This document shows positions 1 to 10,506 of a stretch of DNA of 60,963 nucleotides, piece after piece. Position 1 is the first letter of the stretch. Each line of letters begins with the position of its first letter. Both the position numbers and the translations under genes were made by a program. Origin of the DNA: Pseudomonas frederiksbergensis (lineage in GTDB: Bacteria > Pseudomonadota > Gammaproteobacteria > Pseudomonadales > Pseudomonadaceae); the NCBI RefSeq assembly GCF_003732275.1, contig NZ_MOBM01000007.1, forward strand, positions 1 through 60,963, read 5' to 3'. The notes below the pieces were generated by a model. It had not been told where the DNA came from and ran no database searches. It saw only the letters and a program-made list of their open reading frames with translations.

Positions 1-55
1 GGATTTTCGAGTAAGCCCTGCTGAGACTCAAATGCTTAAGTGAACAGCATTACCT

Positions 56-92
56 GTAGGAGCTGCCGAAGGCTGCGATCTTTTGATCTTGC
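56..92. repeat. Single REP element, family C
   Basis: One copy of the palindrome with core GTAGGAGCTGCCGAAGGCTG followed by CGATCTTTTGATC, just downstream of the MAPEG gene stop. Family C occurs about eight times in the window, usually as head-to-head pairs; this copy is unpaired. Positions 1-55 hold no gene. Confidence 0.85.
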
Positions 93-94
93 CT

Positions 95-481
95 TTAAAC
101 CGACACCACAAAGAAACTGACAATCAACCCCATGCCAATGGCCCACACCAGCGACCGCAGAATCGCCCAGTCCGCCAGATAGCAAATGATGTACAGCAGT
201 CGACTGGTGATAAACAACACCGCCAGCACATTGATCGTCACCAGATCGGCATTACCGGCCAAGTGCGCGACGATTACCGCTGCAGCAAACGCCGGTGTCA
301 CTTCGAAGCCATTCAACTGCGCCGAATGCGCACGCCTGGCCACCCCTTCGAGCGAATCCAGAAACGCCCGCGGGTCATGATTCTGTTTCAGCCCGAACTT
401 GCCGCCGCTGAACTTGGCGACGCCTGTGCATAGATACGGCAAGCAGATCGCAATCAAAATGCACCACAGAGCAACCGTCAT
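95..481 (-). CDS. MAPEG family membrane protein
   Basis: A 128-residue protein with about four hydrophobic segments (near residues 1-20, 62-80, 83-100 and 108-128), the size and layout of bacterial MAPEG proteins. Known MAPEG relatives are membrane enzymes of glutathione and eicosanoid metabolism, but the role of this bacterial branch is not established. The ATG is preceded by AAGGAA seven bases upstream. It lies 49 bases downstream of the EamA transporter gene on the same strand, so the two probably form one transcript. Family assignment is good; no specific reaction can be given. Confidence 0.8.
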   Translation of the reverse strand: MTVALWCILIAICLPYLCTGVAKFSGGKFGLKQNHDPRAFLDSLEGVARRAHSAQLNGFEVTPAFAAAVIVAHLAGNADLVTINVLAVLFITSRLLYIICYLADWAILRSLVWAIGMGLIVSFFVVSV

Positions 482-530
482 AACGCAGTTCCTTCTTCAG
501 TTATAGAAAATCGAATTCCATCAGGGGCGA

Positions 531-1364
531 CTAAAACTTCATCACCAACATGCCGACAAGCACCAGCCCACAGGCTAAGAGCCGAGGCCTGCCGAAAGGT
601 TCTTTCAGGTAGCGCATACCGAACAGCACCACCAGGATCACACTGATTTCGCGCAGCGCCGCCGCTTCGGCAATCGAACCGAGCTGCATGGCCCACAGCA
701 CCAGAGCGTAACTGAACAGAACGCAAAACCCGACCGCCAAGCCCAACCGCCACTGCTCGCGCCAGAACAGCATGAACGCCGACCGCTTGCGCACCAGTGC
801 CAGCAGTGGGAATGGCCAGGCGCTAAGCACGGTGACCCACACCAAATAATCCAGCGGGTGAGACCAGCGCCGCAAGGCTTGGCCATCGATGAAGGTGTAG
901 CAACCGATGCACAACCCGATCAGCGCCACCACCGGCAGCATCGACCACGGCAGACGCACCCCGCCTCCGCCCTGCCAGAGCAGGCACAACATGCCGAACG
1001 GGATCAGCAAAATGCCGAAAATCTGCTGAGCCGTCAGCACTTCCCCGGCGAAGATCAGCGTCAGTGCCAGCACCACCAACGGCGACAGGCCACGCATCAA
1101 GGGATAGACCAGACCGAGATCGCCGACCCGATAGGCCTGGATCAACAGGTAGCGATAGAGCAACTCGAATGCCGCCGACGCGAGAATCCACGGCCACATC
1201 TGCAGTGGCGGCAGCGCCACGAAGGGCAGCATCAGCGCGACGAACAGCAGCGCCACGCTGTCCATGCAGGCCACCACCAACAGCCGCTCCGCACTGAATT
1301 TGATCAGGGTATTCCACGCCGCGTGCAACAGCGCTGCCACCAATACCAGAACCGTCGCAAGCAC
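531..1364 (-). CDS. EamA/DMT family transporter
   Basis: A 277-residue, very hydrophobic protein of the drug/metabolite transporter superfamily, with about ten membrane segments in two EamA repeats and a conserved LxxxWN stretch near the N-terminus (HAAWNTLIKF). I chose GTG at 1364 because AAGGAG lies six bases upstream. The longer open frame to 1436 only reads through the REP element at 1393-1464, giving REP-derived residues (KIKRSQPSAAP). The substrate is unknown. It is probably cotranscribed with the MAPEG gene and is divergent from the MFS gene. Confidence 0.82.
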   Translation of the reverse strand: MLATVLVLVAALLHAAWNTLIKFSAERLLVVACMDSVALLFVALMLPFVALPPLQMWPWILASAAFELLYRYLLIQAYRVGDLGLVYPLMRGLSPLVVLALTLIFAGEVLTAQQIFGILLIPFGMLCLLWQGGGGVRLPWSMLPVVALIGLCIGCYTFIDGQALRRWSHPLDYLVWVTVLSAWPFPLLALVRKRSAFMLFWREQWRLGLAVGFCVLFSYALVLWAMQLGSIAEAAALREISVILVVLFGMRYLKEPFGRPRLLACGLVLVGMLVMKF

Positions 1365-1392
1365 GGCACACTCCTTATTTCCGCCCTCCCTC

Positions 1393-1464
1393 GCAGGAGC
1401 TGCCGAAGGTTGCGATCTTTTGATTTTCAGGGTCAAGAGATCGCAGCCTTCGGCAGCCCCTACA
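1393..1464. repeat. REP pair, family C
   Basis: Two family C palindromes head to head (AGGAGCTGCCGAAGGTTGCG and its complement), sitting in the divergent control region between the EamA and MFS genes. Confidence 0.85.
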
Positions 1465-1648
1465 TCACGGGACAGAGAATTGATTCGCCATATGTCCGCA
1501 GCTGTTTATACTTCAAGCGACCACGCCGCACTCAGTTGCGCACACACTAATTCCAATAATTCCTGCCTCTGCCCGCTCTCACCAAGAACGGTCGTCGGCC
1601 TGCGTATGCCTGATCAAAGCGTCAAGACTACTGACAGAGACCTTGCGC

Positions 1649-2818
1649 ATGCCACTCGCCTTGCTCGCACTGGCCGTTGCCGCCTTCGGCATCGGCACCA
1701 CTGAATTCGTCATCATGGGCTTGCTGCCCGATGTCGCCCGCGACCTCGCCGTGAGCATTCCTCACGCGGGCCTGCTCATCACCGGTTACGCCCTGGGCGT
1801 GGTGTTCGGCGCGCCGATCCTCGCGGTCGGTACCGCCAACATGCCGCGCAAAGCCACGCTGTTGGGCATGACGCTGATGTTCATTCTCGGCAATATCCTC
1901 TGCGCCCTGGCGCCGAACTACGCCACTTTGATGGCCGCGCGGGTGATCACGGCGCTGTGCCATGGTGCGTTCTTCGGCATCGGCTCGGTGGTCGCCGCCG
2001 GTTTGGTGGCACCGAACAAACGAGCCCAGGCGATTGCCATGATGTTCACCGGTCTGACGCTGGCCAACGTGCTGGGCGTTCCCTTGGGCACCGCGCTCGG
2101 GCAATACGCCGGCTGGCGCTCGACGTTTTGGGCGGTCTCGGTGATTGGTGTGATTGCGGCCATCGCGCAGTGGGTCTGGCTGCCCAAGGAAATCCCCATG
2201 GACAAGGCCAACCTGGCCAGCGAGTTCAAAGTGCTGGGCAAGGCCAACGTGCTGCTGGCGCTGGGCATGAGCGTGCTGGCGTCCACCAGTCTGTTCAGCG
2301 TATTCACCTATATCGCACCGATTCTGCAAGACATCACCGGTGTCAGCCCGCATGGCGTGACCATCATGCTGCTGTTGTTCGGGGTCGGGTTGACGGCGGG
2401 CAGCATGCTCGGTGGTCGGTTGGCGGACAGTCGTTTGCTGCCTTCTCTGGTGGGTATGGCGCTGGCCGTGGTCGTCGTGCTGGCCGCTTTCAGTCAGACC
2501 AGTCACTCAGTGATCCCGGCGGCGATCACGCTGGTGTTGTGGGGCATCTTCGCGTTTGCGCTGTGCCCGATCCTGCAATTGCTGATCATCGATCAGGCTC
2601 ATGAAGCGCCGAACCTCGGGTCGACGTTGAATCAAAGCGCATTCAATCTCGGCAACGCTGCCGGGGCATGGATTGGCGGGCTGGTTGTGGCCAGTGGCGC
2701 GGACCTGGCGGACTTGCCGTGGACCGGCGCACTGGTCAGTGGGTTGACGGTACTGACGGCGCTGTTTTTTATCTACCTGCAGCGTCGCGCTGCTGTCGCG
2801 GTCAATGTGTCCGGCTGA
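1649..2818 (+). CDS. MFS transporter, AraJ/DHA1 type
   Basis: A 389-residue major facilitator with 12 predicted membrane segments. The first helix carries FGIGTTEFVIMGLLP, the signature of the arabinose-efflux/DHA1 group (AraJ, YdhP, NepI-like), followed by GYALGVVFGAP in helix 2. This group consists of proton-driven exporters of sugars, nucleosides or drugs; the substrate here cannot be read from sequence. TTG at 1643 and ATG at 1649 are in frame, and I prefer the ATG. It stands alone, divergent from the EamA gene and followed by a REP pair. Confidence 0.85.
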   Translation: MPLALLALAVAAFGIGTTEFVIMGLLPDVARDLAVSIPHAGLLITGYALGVVFGAPILAVGTANMPRKATLLGMTLMFILGNILCALAPNYATLMAARVITALCHGAFFGIGSVVAAGLVAPNKRAQAIAMMFTGLTLANVLGVPLGTALGQYAGWRSTFWAVSVIGVIAAIAQWVWLPKEIPMDKANLASEFKVLGKANVLLALGMSVLASTSLFSVFTYIAPILQDITGVSPHGVTIMLLLFGVGLTAGSMLGGRLADSRLLPSLVGMALAVVVVLAAFSQTSHSVIPAAITLVLWGIFAFALCPILQLLIIDQAHEAPNLGSTLNQSAFNLGNAAGAWIGGLVVASGADLADLPWTGALVSGLTVLTALFFIYLQRRAAVAVNVSG

Positions 2819-2844
2819 TTGACTGCATTGTTGCGCAAACCGCT

Positions 2845-2909
2845 ATCGCGAGCAGGCTCGCTCCCACTTAGACAGCGTATTTCCCGGTGGGAGCGAGCCT
2901 GCTCGCGAT
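2845..2909. repeat. REP pair, family A
   Basis: Inverted pair of the family A palindrome (core GGGAGCGAGCCTGCTCGCGA), between the convergent MFS and FNT genes. Confidence 0.85.
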
Positions 2910-2933
2910 GAAGCTTACGCGGTGCACCTCACT

Positions 2934-3818
2934 TCACTCATCTTTAGGCTTGCGTGGATCCGGCGTTTGATCCGTGCTCTTCTTCGGCGGCCCGCTTTCA
3001 CTGCGAATCTGCGCATGGCTGATCAGCGCGAAGATAAAACTGCCACCAATGATGTTCCCCACCAGCGTGGGGCCTGCGAACACCAGCCAGAAATCCTTCC
3101 ACGGCAACTCGCCGGCGAACACCAGGTACGAAACCTCAACCGATCCAACCACGATGTGGGTGAAGTCTCCCAACGCCATGAAATAGGTGATGAGGATGAT
3201 GATCCACATCTTGGCGCTTTCCATGGACGGGATCATCCAGACCATGGTGGCGATCATCCAGCCGGAAATGATGCCTTTGGCGAACATTTTGCTCGCGTCG
3301 TTTTCCATGACCTTGCGCCCGATGTCGAGGAAGGCCAGATCGGTCTTGGTGTCGAAAATCGGCAGGTGCAACATCACATACGCCACCAGCAAGGTGCCAC
3401 AGAGGTTGCCCACCAAAACCACCGTCCATAGCCGAAACAACCGACCGAAATTACCCAGCGTAGGCTTGCTCATGATCGGCAGCACGGCAGTCAGGGTGTT
3501 TTCGGTGAAGAGTTGCTGACGGGCGAGAATCACCGCGAGAAAACCTGCGCAGTAGCCGAAACTGGCGATCACCTTGAAGCCTTCGCCGTCCGGCAGACGC
3601 GAGTTGAGCAGCCCCATGCCCATCAGTGACAAGCCCATGGTCAGGCCGGCAGCCAGGGCCGACCACCACAGCGCCGCAACGCTGCGCTCGAGCTCCTGAT
3701 CACCTTGGGTGCGAATGATTTCGTGCAGCACCGCCGCGCGCGGTGGCTGGTTCTTGTCGACCTCGTGCTGTTCTTGCGCCGAGAGGTCCGGGGTCTTGCC
3801 GTCTTTGGGCGTGTCCAT
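2934..3818 (-). CDS. Formate/nitrite transporter (FNT) family channel, YfdC-like
   Basis: A 294-residue protein with a charged N-terminal extension (about residues 1-45), six membrane segments (about 47-260) and a charged, Pro/Lys-rich C-terminal tail. The order of segments and the conserved small-residue stretches (GNLCGTLLVAY, GDFTHIVVGSVE, GNIIGGSFIFA) fit the FNT channel fold. The long N-terminal extension resembles YfdC rather than FocA or NirC. FNT members pass small monovalent anions such as formate, nitrite or hydrosulfide; which one applies here is open. The gene stands alone. Confidence 0.82.
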   Translation of the reverse strand: MDTPKDGKTPDLSAQEQHEVDKNQPPRAAVLHEIIRTQGDQELERSVAALWWSALAAGLTMGLSLMGMGLLNSRLPDGEGFKVIASFGYCAGFLAVILARQQLFTENTLTAVLPIMSKPTLGNFGRLFRLWTVVLVGNLCGTLLVAYVMLHLPIFDTKTDLAFLDIGRKVMENDASKMFAKGIISGWMIATMVWMIPSMESAKMWIIILITYFMALGDFTHIVVGSVEVSYLVFAGELPWKDFWLVFAGPTLVGNIIGGSFIFALISHAQIRSESGPPKKSTDQTPDPRKPKDE

Positions 3819-3903
3819 AAAGCTCCTGAACCAGTGGCGTGTCGTTTAATTACGACACGCGGGGTTCGGAGCTGTTCACTGCCCGGCGAAACGAAGCAAA
3901 CCC

Positions 3904-4033
3904 TGTGGCGAGGGAGCTTGCTCCCGCTCGGCTGCGAAGCAGTCGTAAGCTGACGTGAAGTCTGCCTGAAAGAACCCGATGACAGATTTCAGGGCCGCTT
4001 CGCGCCCCAACGGGAGCAAGCTCCCTCGCCACA
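3904..4033. repeat. REP pair, family B, long spacing
   Basis: Two family B elements (core GGCGAGGGAGCTTGCTCCCG plus GCTGCGAAGCAGTCGTAA) in inverted orientation, enclosing about 60 bases between the FNT and thioesterase genes. Nothing else is visible in this gap. Confidence 0.85.
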
Positions 4034-4042
4034 GAGCGGCAA

Positions 4043-4447
4043 TCACTCGCCGATGTCATCATCCTTGAACTGGTCTTTGACGTACATGATCTCAGTCCGG
4101 CCGTGCGGTGCAGGCAGGCCGTCTTCGCCCAGGTTCACGAAGACCATCTTCTCCACCGTCAGGATGCTCTTGCGGGTGATCTTGTTACGCACTTCGCAAG
4201 TCAGCGTGATCGAGGTGCGACCGAACTCGGTGGCGGTGATGCCCAGTTCGATGATGTCGCCCTGACGCGAGGCGCTGACAAAGTTGATTTCGGAAATGTA
4301 CTTGGTGACCACGCGCTGATTACCCAGCTGGACGATGGCGTAGATCGCCGCTTCTTCGTCGATCCAGCGCAACAGGCTGCCGCCGAACAGCGTGCCGTTG
4401 GGGTTGAGGTCTTCGGGTTTTACCCATTTGCGGGTGTGGAAATTCAT
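4043..4447 (-). CDS. Acyl-CoA thioesterase, hotdog fold (YciA-like)
   Basis: A 134-residue single-domain hotdog protein that would hydrolyse acyl-CoA to free acid and CoA in the cytoplasm. The region NPNGTLFGGSLLRWIDEEAA matches the active-site helix of the YciA/BACH group, in which the Asp of WxDE is the general base. ATG at 4447 is preceded by AGGAG with five-base spacing; the GTG six bases upstream would touch the ribosome site and is less likely. Single gene, divergent from ahcY. Chain-length preference is unknown. Confidence 0.85.
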   Translation of the reverse strand: MNFHTRKWVKPEDLNPNGTLFGGSLLRWIDEEAAIYAIVQLGNQRVVTKYISEINFVSASRQGDIIELGITATEFGRTSITLTCEVRNKITRKSILTVEKMVFVNLGEDGLPAPHGRTEIMYVKDQFKDDDIGE

Positions 4448-4567
4448 ACTCACTCCTGACCGTCTTGCCGATTGATGCCGGCCATCATGGCAGAGCCCGG
4501 ACTAGAGCTCTATTACGCATCGACTATGGTCTCGATTACCGTTCGGGCATTGACCTGCAGAAACGCT

Positions 4568-4595
4568 TTGGAAGTATCGTCTACACAGCTATAAT
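4568..4595 (+). promoter_or_regulatory. Predicted sigma70 promoter of ahcY
   Basis: TTGGAA (4568-4573), a 16-base spacer and a perfect TATAAT (4590-4595). Transcription would begin near 4602, about 50 bases before the riboswitch. It is the best promoter match noticed in the window. Confidence 0.7.
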
Positions 4596-4599
4596 CGCC

Positions 4600-4615
4600 A
4601 CCGTTTCAAAACGGT
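4600..4615. promoter_or_regulatory. Perfect inverted repeat at the ahcY start point
   Basis: ACCGTTT-CA-AAACGGT, seven-base arms, placed where the ahcY transcript should begin. It could be an operator or a short 5' hairpin on the leader RNA. No regulator is known to me for it. Confidence 0.45.
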
Positions 4616-4617
4616 AA

Positions 4618-6177
<1,560 letters not shown>

Positions 6178-6202
6178 TTCGTCCTGCTGCCTGCTCTCCC
6201 TT

Positions 6203-6290
6203 GTGGGAGCGGGCTTGCTCGCGAAGACGATTTAGCATTCAACATTAATGTCGTCTGACCCACCGCCTTCGCGAGCAAGCCCGCTCCCAC
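6203..6290. repeat. REP pair, family A
   Basis: Inverted family A pair (GTGGGAGCGGGCTTGCTCGC and complement) between ahcY and metF. It may act as a processing or attenuation point between the two cistrons. Confidence 0.88.
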
Positions 6291-6337
6291 CTTGGGATGT
6301 GCAAGCGTCCGGCTTACGTGTTTCCAAGGATATGACC

Positions 6338-7183
6338 ATGTCCCAAGACCGTCGCTACAGCTTCGAGTTCTTCCCCACGAAGACCGATGCTGGGCATGAA
6401 AAACTGATCGCCACTGCCCGTCATCTGGCGACCTACAACCCTGACTTCTTCTCCTGCACCTACGGCGCTGGTGGTTCGACCCGTGATCGCACCCTCAACA
6501 CCGTGTTGCAGCTTGAAAGCGAAGTCAAAGTCCCTGCCGCACCGCATTTGTCTTGCGTGGGCGACAGCAAGGCCGACCTGCGCGGCCTGCTGAGCCAGTA
6601 CAAGGCAGCCGGCATCACGCGTATCGTCGCGCTTCGCGGTGACCTGCCCTCGGGCATGGGCATGGCCAGCGGCGAGATGCGTCACGCCAATGACCTGGTT
6701 GAATTCATTCGTGAAGAAACCGGCGATCATTTCCACATCGAAGTTGCCGCCTACCCGGAGATGCATCCGCAAGCGCGCAACTTTGAAGACGATCTCAACA
6801 ACTTCGTGCGCAAGGCTAACGCCGGCGCCAACAGTGCGATCACTCAGTACTTCTTCAACGCCGACAGCTATTTCTACTTCGTCGAGCGTGTACAGGCGAA
6901 GGGTGTGAACATCCCGATCGTGCCGGGGATCATGCCGATCACCAACTACAGCAAGCTCGCGCGTTTCTCCGACGCTTGCGGTGCGGAAATTCCGCGCTGG
7001 ATCCGCAAGCAACTGGAAGCCTACGGCGACGACACCCAAAGCATTCAAGGCTTTGGTGAGCAAGTCATCACCGAGATGTGCGAACGCCTGCTGCAGGGTG
7101 GCGCTCCAGGGTTGCATTTCTACACGCTGAACCAGGCTGAGCCGAGTCTGGCGGTGTGGAACAACCTGAAGTTGCCGCGTTAA
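6338..7183 (+). CDS. metF: Methylenetetrahydrofolate reductase [NAD(P)H]
   Basis: Reduces 5,10-methylene-THF to 5-methyl-THF with FAD, supplying the methyl group for methionine. It is 281 residues with the family N-terminal motif SFEFFPTKT (8-16), and the conserved stretches SCTYGAGGSTRD and PGIMPI are present. ATG at 6338 has AAGGA at seven-base spacing; the in-frame ATG at 6332 lies too close to that site, and the open frame back to 6248 is REP sequence. Placement after ahcY joins the regeneration and remethylation of homocysteine. Confidence 0.95.
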   Translation: MSQDRRYSFEFFPTKTDAGHEKLIATARHLATYNPDFFSCTYGAGGSTRDRTLNTVLQLESEVKVPAAPHLSCVGDSKADLRGLLSQYKAAGITRIVALRGDLPSGMGMASGEMRHANDLVEFIREETGDHFHIEVAAYPEMHPQARNFEDDLNNFVRKANAGANSAITQYFFNADSYFYFVERVQAKGVNIPIVPGIMPITNYSKLARFSDACGAEIPRWIRKQLEAYGDDTQSIQGFGEQVITEMCERLLQGGAPGLHFYTLNQAEPSLAVWNNLKLPR

Positions 7184-7213
7184 GCAAAAAGCGAAAGCAA
7201 CAAGCAAGGCAGA

Positions 7214-7280
7214 GCAAAAGATCCAGCCTTCGGCAGCGCCCACAGGTGCGTAGGAGCTGCCAAAGGCTGCGATCTTTTGC
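7214..7280. repeat. Degenerate REP pair, family C
   Basis: Inverted family C pair between metF and the next gene; the left copy has several changes (CAAAAGATCCAGCCTTCGGC). Confidence 0.75.
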
Positions 7281-7352
7281 TTTTAAGGTCCGAACCAGAG
7301 CTTCTGGATCCGCTTTCTGGCTCTTTATGATTTCTCGTCGTAATCTCAAGCC

Positions 7353-8168
7353 ATGCCCCTGATCGCTCAGTTACTGACCGTGCTTCTGTTCACTTGCCTG
7401 AGTTTCACTGCTCGGGGCGAGAAGTTGCGTATTGTCACCGAACCCTGGGCACCTTACGTGTACGAGGAAAATGGTAAATCGCTGGGGCTCGACTACGAAA
7501 CCACCGCCATTGTCTTCAAACGCCTCGGAATCGACGTGGAATGGCAGTTCCTGCCATGGAAACGCTGCCTGTCGATGCTTGAGCAAGGCCAGGCGGATGG
7601 CGCGCTGGATATTTTCCACAGCGATGAACGCGACGCGACCCTGCTCTACCCCAGCGAACCGCTCTCGCAAGTCGAATTCGTCATGTTCTATGCCAACGAG
7701 CGTCCGTATCCGTTTCGCACGCTGGACGATCTGAAAGGCCTGACCATCGGCACCTCGCCGGGCTACCTGTACAGCAAGGACTTCAGCGAATCGACGCTGT
7801 TCACCCAAGAGCCGGCACCCACCCATGAAGCCAACTTCGGCAAACTGGTGCGCGGTCGTATCGACCTGCTGATCACCGATCGCCGGGTCGGCCAGTATTT
7901 ACTCGATCAACTGAATATCCGCGACAAGATCACCGAGAACCCGATCATCATCAGCCAGCAAAGCCAGTTTCTGGCGGTACGCCGCAATGCCGGGATGGAT
8001 TTGTTGGTACAGCGTTTCGGTGCCGAGCTCAAACGCTTCAAGCGCGAGCCGGCCTACGCCGAACTGAGCGCCCGCTATGGCGCCGCTCCGGCCACCGAAG
8101 CACAAGCCGCCAGCGCCACCACAACCGGCGGAAAAACCGTTGAGCAGCAGGAAAGCGGCGCGCAGTGA
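7353..8168 (+). CDS. Periplasmic solute-binding protein, family 3 type
   Basis: A 271-residue secreted protein. Residues 1-22 form a Sec signal peptide (hydrophobic LIAQLLTVLLFTCL, then a probable cut after TARG). Residues 24-240 form the two-lobed amino-acid-type binding fold (SBP_bac_3), with the opening EPWAPYVYEENGKSLGLDYE. The last 30 residues are an Ala/Thr/Gln-rich tail with no predicted fold. No permease or ATPase gene is adjacent, so it may serve a distant ABC transporter or act as a free sensor. The ligand is unknown. Confidence 0.8.
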   Translation: MPLIAQLLTVLLFTCLSFTARGEKLRIVTEPWAPYVYEENGKSLGLDYETTAIVFKRLGIDVEWQFLPWKRCLSMLEQGQADGALDIFHSDERDATLLYPSEPLSQVEFVMFYANERPYPFRTLDDLKGLTIGTSPGYLYSKDFSESTLFTQEPAPTHEANFGKLVRGRIDLLITDRRVGQYLLDQLNIRDKITENPIIISQQSQFLAVRRNAGMDLLVQRFGAELKRFKREPAYAELSARYGAAPATEAQAASATTTGGKTVEQQESGAQ

Positions 8169-8177
8169 TTGCTCTGT

Positions 8178-8390
8178 TATACTCCGGCGTTCCCGCCAGG
8201 CTCACGCCCGGACGCTCGGACTTGTTCAAGGCATCTCGATTCCGCTACAGCGCAGCTTTTCAGCCCGCGCGAGCGCTCCAGACGAGCCTTCGAGGCCCAG
8301 CAGGACCGGACGGGATTGCGTCCTCTTAAACGCGATTCGCGCCAGGCAAGACTCCCATTGGGCCAAGCCCTAACTAAAACAGGATTACTC
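8178..8390 (+). promoter_or_regulatory. Extended -10 promoter and ~200-nt leader of the helicase gene
   Basis: TGTTATACT (TATACT at 8178-8183 with the TG extension) lies just after the upstream stop. From there to the ATG at 8391 are about 200 GC-rich bases with several self-complementary stretches and no convincing gene. A long structured leader fits genes of RNA helicases that regulate themselves, but that is inference. Confidence 0.45.
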
Positions 8391-10256
8391 ATGTCCTTTG
8401 CTTCCCTCGGTCTCTCCGAGGCTTTAGTCCGCGCCATCGAGGCAGCGGGCTATACCGAGCCTACTCCGGTGCAACAGCGGGCCATTCCCGCCGTGTTGCA
8501 AGGTCGCGACCTGATGGTTGCGGCACAGACAGGTACTGGTAAAACCGGCGGCTTCGCCCTTCCGATTCTGGAACGGTTGTTTCCCAACGGTCACCCGGAC
8601 AAATCCCAGCGTCACGGCCCGCGCCAACCGCGCGTACTGGTCCTGACCCCAACCCGCGAACTCGCGGCCCAGGTGCATGAAAGCTTCAAGGTCTATGCCC
8701 GTGACCTGAAGTTCGTCAGCGCCTGCATCTTCGGCGGCGTCGGCATGAACCCACAGGTTCAGGCCATGTCCCGCGGTGTCGACGTGCTGGTAGCCTGCCC
8801 GGGTCGCCTGCTCGACCTCGCCGGTCAAGGCAGCGTCGATCTGTCCCACGTGGAAATCCTCGTGCTGGACGAAGCCGACCGCATGCTCGACATGGGCTTT
8901 GTCCATGACGTGAAAAAGGTCCTCGCCCGTCTGCCGAGCAAACGCCAGAACCTGCTGTTCTCGGCGACGTTCTCCAAAGACATTACCGACCTTGCCGGCA
9001 AGCTGCTGCACAACCCGGAACGCATCGAAGTCACGCCACCGAACACCACGGTCGAGCGTATCGAACAGCGTGTTTTCCGTCTGCCAGCCAACCACAAGCG
9101 TTCGCTGCTGGCCCACCTGATCACCGCTGGCGCCTGGGAACAGGTACTGGTGTTCACTCGCACCAAGCACGGCGCCAACCGCCTGGCCGAGTACCTGGAC
9201 AAACACGGCCTCACCGCCGTCGCCATCCACGGTAACAAGAGCCAGAACGCCCGCACCAAAGCCCTGGCCGACTTCAAGGCCGGTGAAGTGCGCATCCTGG
9301 TCGCCACCGACATCGCCGCTCGCGGCCTGGACATCGACCAGTTGCCCCACGTGGTCAACTTCGAACTGCCAAACGTCGACGAAGATTACGTGCACCGTAT
9401 CGGTCGTACCGGCCGTGCCGGTCGTTCGGGCGAAGCGATCTCGCTGGTTGCTCCGGACGAAGAAAAGCTGCTGAAAAGCATCGAGCGCATGACCAGGCAG
9501 AAAATCGCCGACGGCGACCTGATGGGCTTCGATTCCAGCGCTGTCGAAGCCGAGAAACCTGAAGTTCGCGAGCGTCCGGATGTGCGTAACCCGCGCAATC
9601 CACGTGGCCCGCGCGGCGATGGTCCGAACGGCAGCGGTGGTGGTGGCGGTCGTAAAGACAAAGGCAAGGACAAGGGCGGCAAGGAAAAACCTGCTGCCAC
9701 TGCCCGTGGCGATCGCCCTGCCCGTGAACACAAGCCTCGCGAAGGCACCCCGGCCCGTGAGCAACAGCGTCCGGCACCACGCGCCGCCGCTGACCGTGCT
9801 CCGGACGAGTTCCTGGACGACGATGTCGATAACTTCGGTAACCGCGTCGACTACGTGCCTCAAGCCAAACCTGCTCAGGGCCGTGGTCGCCGTCCGGGCG
9901 CTCCGGCACAAGGCGCAGGCGCAAGTGCTCCGCGCACCGGTCAGCCACAAGGTCGCCAGAACGGTCCGCGCAGCAGCAGCGGCGCAACCACCGGCACCCC
10001 ACCGGCCAAGCGCAGCGGCCCACGCAACGGTGCTCCACGTGACGGCCAGGCCCGTCGTGAAGAGTCCCGCAACCGCCGCCCGGCCCGTGACGAACAACCT
10101 CGTTCGGAACCAGCCGTGCAGAACCCGCGGGGCCCGGCGCCGAAGATCATCCACAAGGAGTCGAAAAGCGATCGCTTCCCGACACCTGAGCAACTGGATC
10201 AACTCCCAGGCCGTCCGCGCGGCGAAAAACCAGCCTTGCTGACCCGCAATCGCTGA
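8391..10256 (+). CDS. rhlE: DEAD-box ATP-dependent RNA helicase, RhlE-like, with long basic tail
   Basis: A 621-residue cytoplasmic helicase that unwinds short RNA duplexes with ATP. The core shows the Q motif region ([19 protein letters not shown]), Walker A AQTGTGKT (45-52), PTRELA (87-92), DEAD (160-163), SAT (about 191-193), ARGLDI and [11 protein letters not shown]. After about residue 385 comes a roughly 235-residue low-complexity tail rich in Arg, Gly, Pro and Lys, likely for RNA binding. I chose ATG at 8391 (AGGA six bases upstream) where homology begins; the frame stays open to 8169 without protein-like sequence. A strong terminator follows. Confidence 0.92.
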   Translation: MSFASLGLSEALVRAIEAAGYTEPTPVQQRAIPAVLQGRDLMVAAQTGTGKTGGFALPILERLFPNGHPDKSQRHGPRQPRVLVLTPTRELAAQVHESFKVYARDLKFVSACIFGGVGMNPQVQAMSRGVDVLVACPGRLLDLAGQGSVDLSHVEILVLDEADRMLDMGFVHDVKKVLARLPSKRQNLLFSATFSKDITDLAGKLLHNPERIEVTPPNTTVERIEQRVFRLPANHKRSLLAHLITAGAWEQVLVFTRTKHGANRLAEYLDKHGLTAVAIHGNKSQNARTKALADFKAGEVRILVATDIAARGLDIDQLPHVVNFELPNVDEDYVHRIGRTGRAGRSGEAISLVAPDEEKLLKSIERMTRQKIADGDLMGFDSSAVEAEKPEVRERPDVRNPRNPRGPRGDGPNGSGGGGGRKDKGKDKGGKEKPAATARGDRPAREHKPREGTPAREQQRPAPRAAADRAPDEFLDDDVDNFGNRVDYVPQAKPAQGRGRRPGAPAQGAGASAPRTGQPQGRQNGPRSSSGATTGTPPAKRSGPRNGAPRDGQARREESRNRRPARDEQPRSEPAVQNPRGPAPKIIHKESKSDRFPTPEQLDQLPGRPRGEKPALLTRNR

Positions 10257-10272
10257 GTTTTTCAAAGCCATG

Positions 10273-10308
10273 AAAAATGCCCCGGATCGCAAGATCCGGG
10301 GCATTTTT
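10273..10308 (+). terminator. Intrinsic terminator after rhlE
   Basis: Perfect 16-bp stem with a GCAA loop (core TGCCCCGGATC / GATCCGGGGCA) ending in TTTTT, 16 bases after the helicase stop. Confidence 0.92.
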
Positions 10309-10328
10309 ATGCCTGACGCAAAACCCCT

Positions 10329-10415
10329 GTGGGAGCGAGCCTGCTCGCGATAGCGGACTAATATTCAACATCTATGGGAATGTAACGGCCCCATCGCGAC
10401 CAGGCTCGCTCCCAC
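10329..10415. repeat. REP pair, family A
   Basis: Inverted family A pair (GTGGGAGCGAGCCTGCTCGC and near complement) lying between the two convergent terminators. Confidence 0.88.
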
Positions 10416-10454
10416 AATGAATTTGCGGTGATGACGCAAATTTTGCCAGGCAAA

Positions 10455-10490
10455 AAAAACGCCCCGGATCGTGAGATCAGGGGCGTTTTT
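10455..10490 (-). terminator. Intrinsic terminator after the YceI gene
   Basis: Inverted repeat AAAAACGCCCCGGATC / GATCAGGGGCGTTTTT with a four-base loop, 17 bases downstream of the YceI stop and giving a U-run on the minus strand. T-runs on both sides could make it work in both directions. Its core is close to that of the rhlE terminator. Confidence 0.88.
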
Positions 10491-10506
10491 GTTCAAGCAG
10501 CGAAAT

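Noticed and set aside
1365..1648. Promoter for the MFS gene at TATACT 1507-1512
   Set aside because: No -35 at an acceptable distance; the nearest TTGATT is 21 bases away, so I do not list it.
6248..6337. Upstream start for metF
   Set aside because: The extra residues are translated REP sequence, and the ATG at 6338 has a proper ribosome site.
8169..8390. 74-codon N-terminal extension of the RNA helicase
   Set aside because: The residues are not protein-like, helicase homology begins at 8391, and a good ribosome site precedes that ATG.
8424..10304. 626-residue open frame antisense to the helicase gene
   Set aside because: Shadow frame created by high GC and the low-complexity tail; it runs through the terminator and has no family features.
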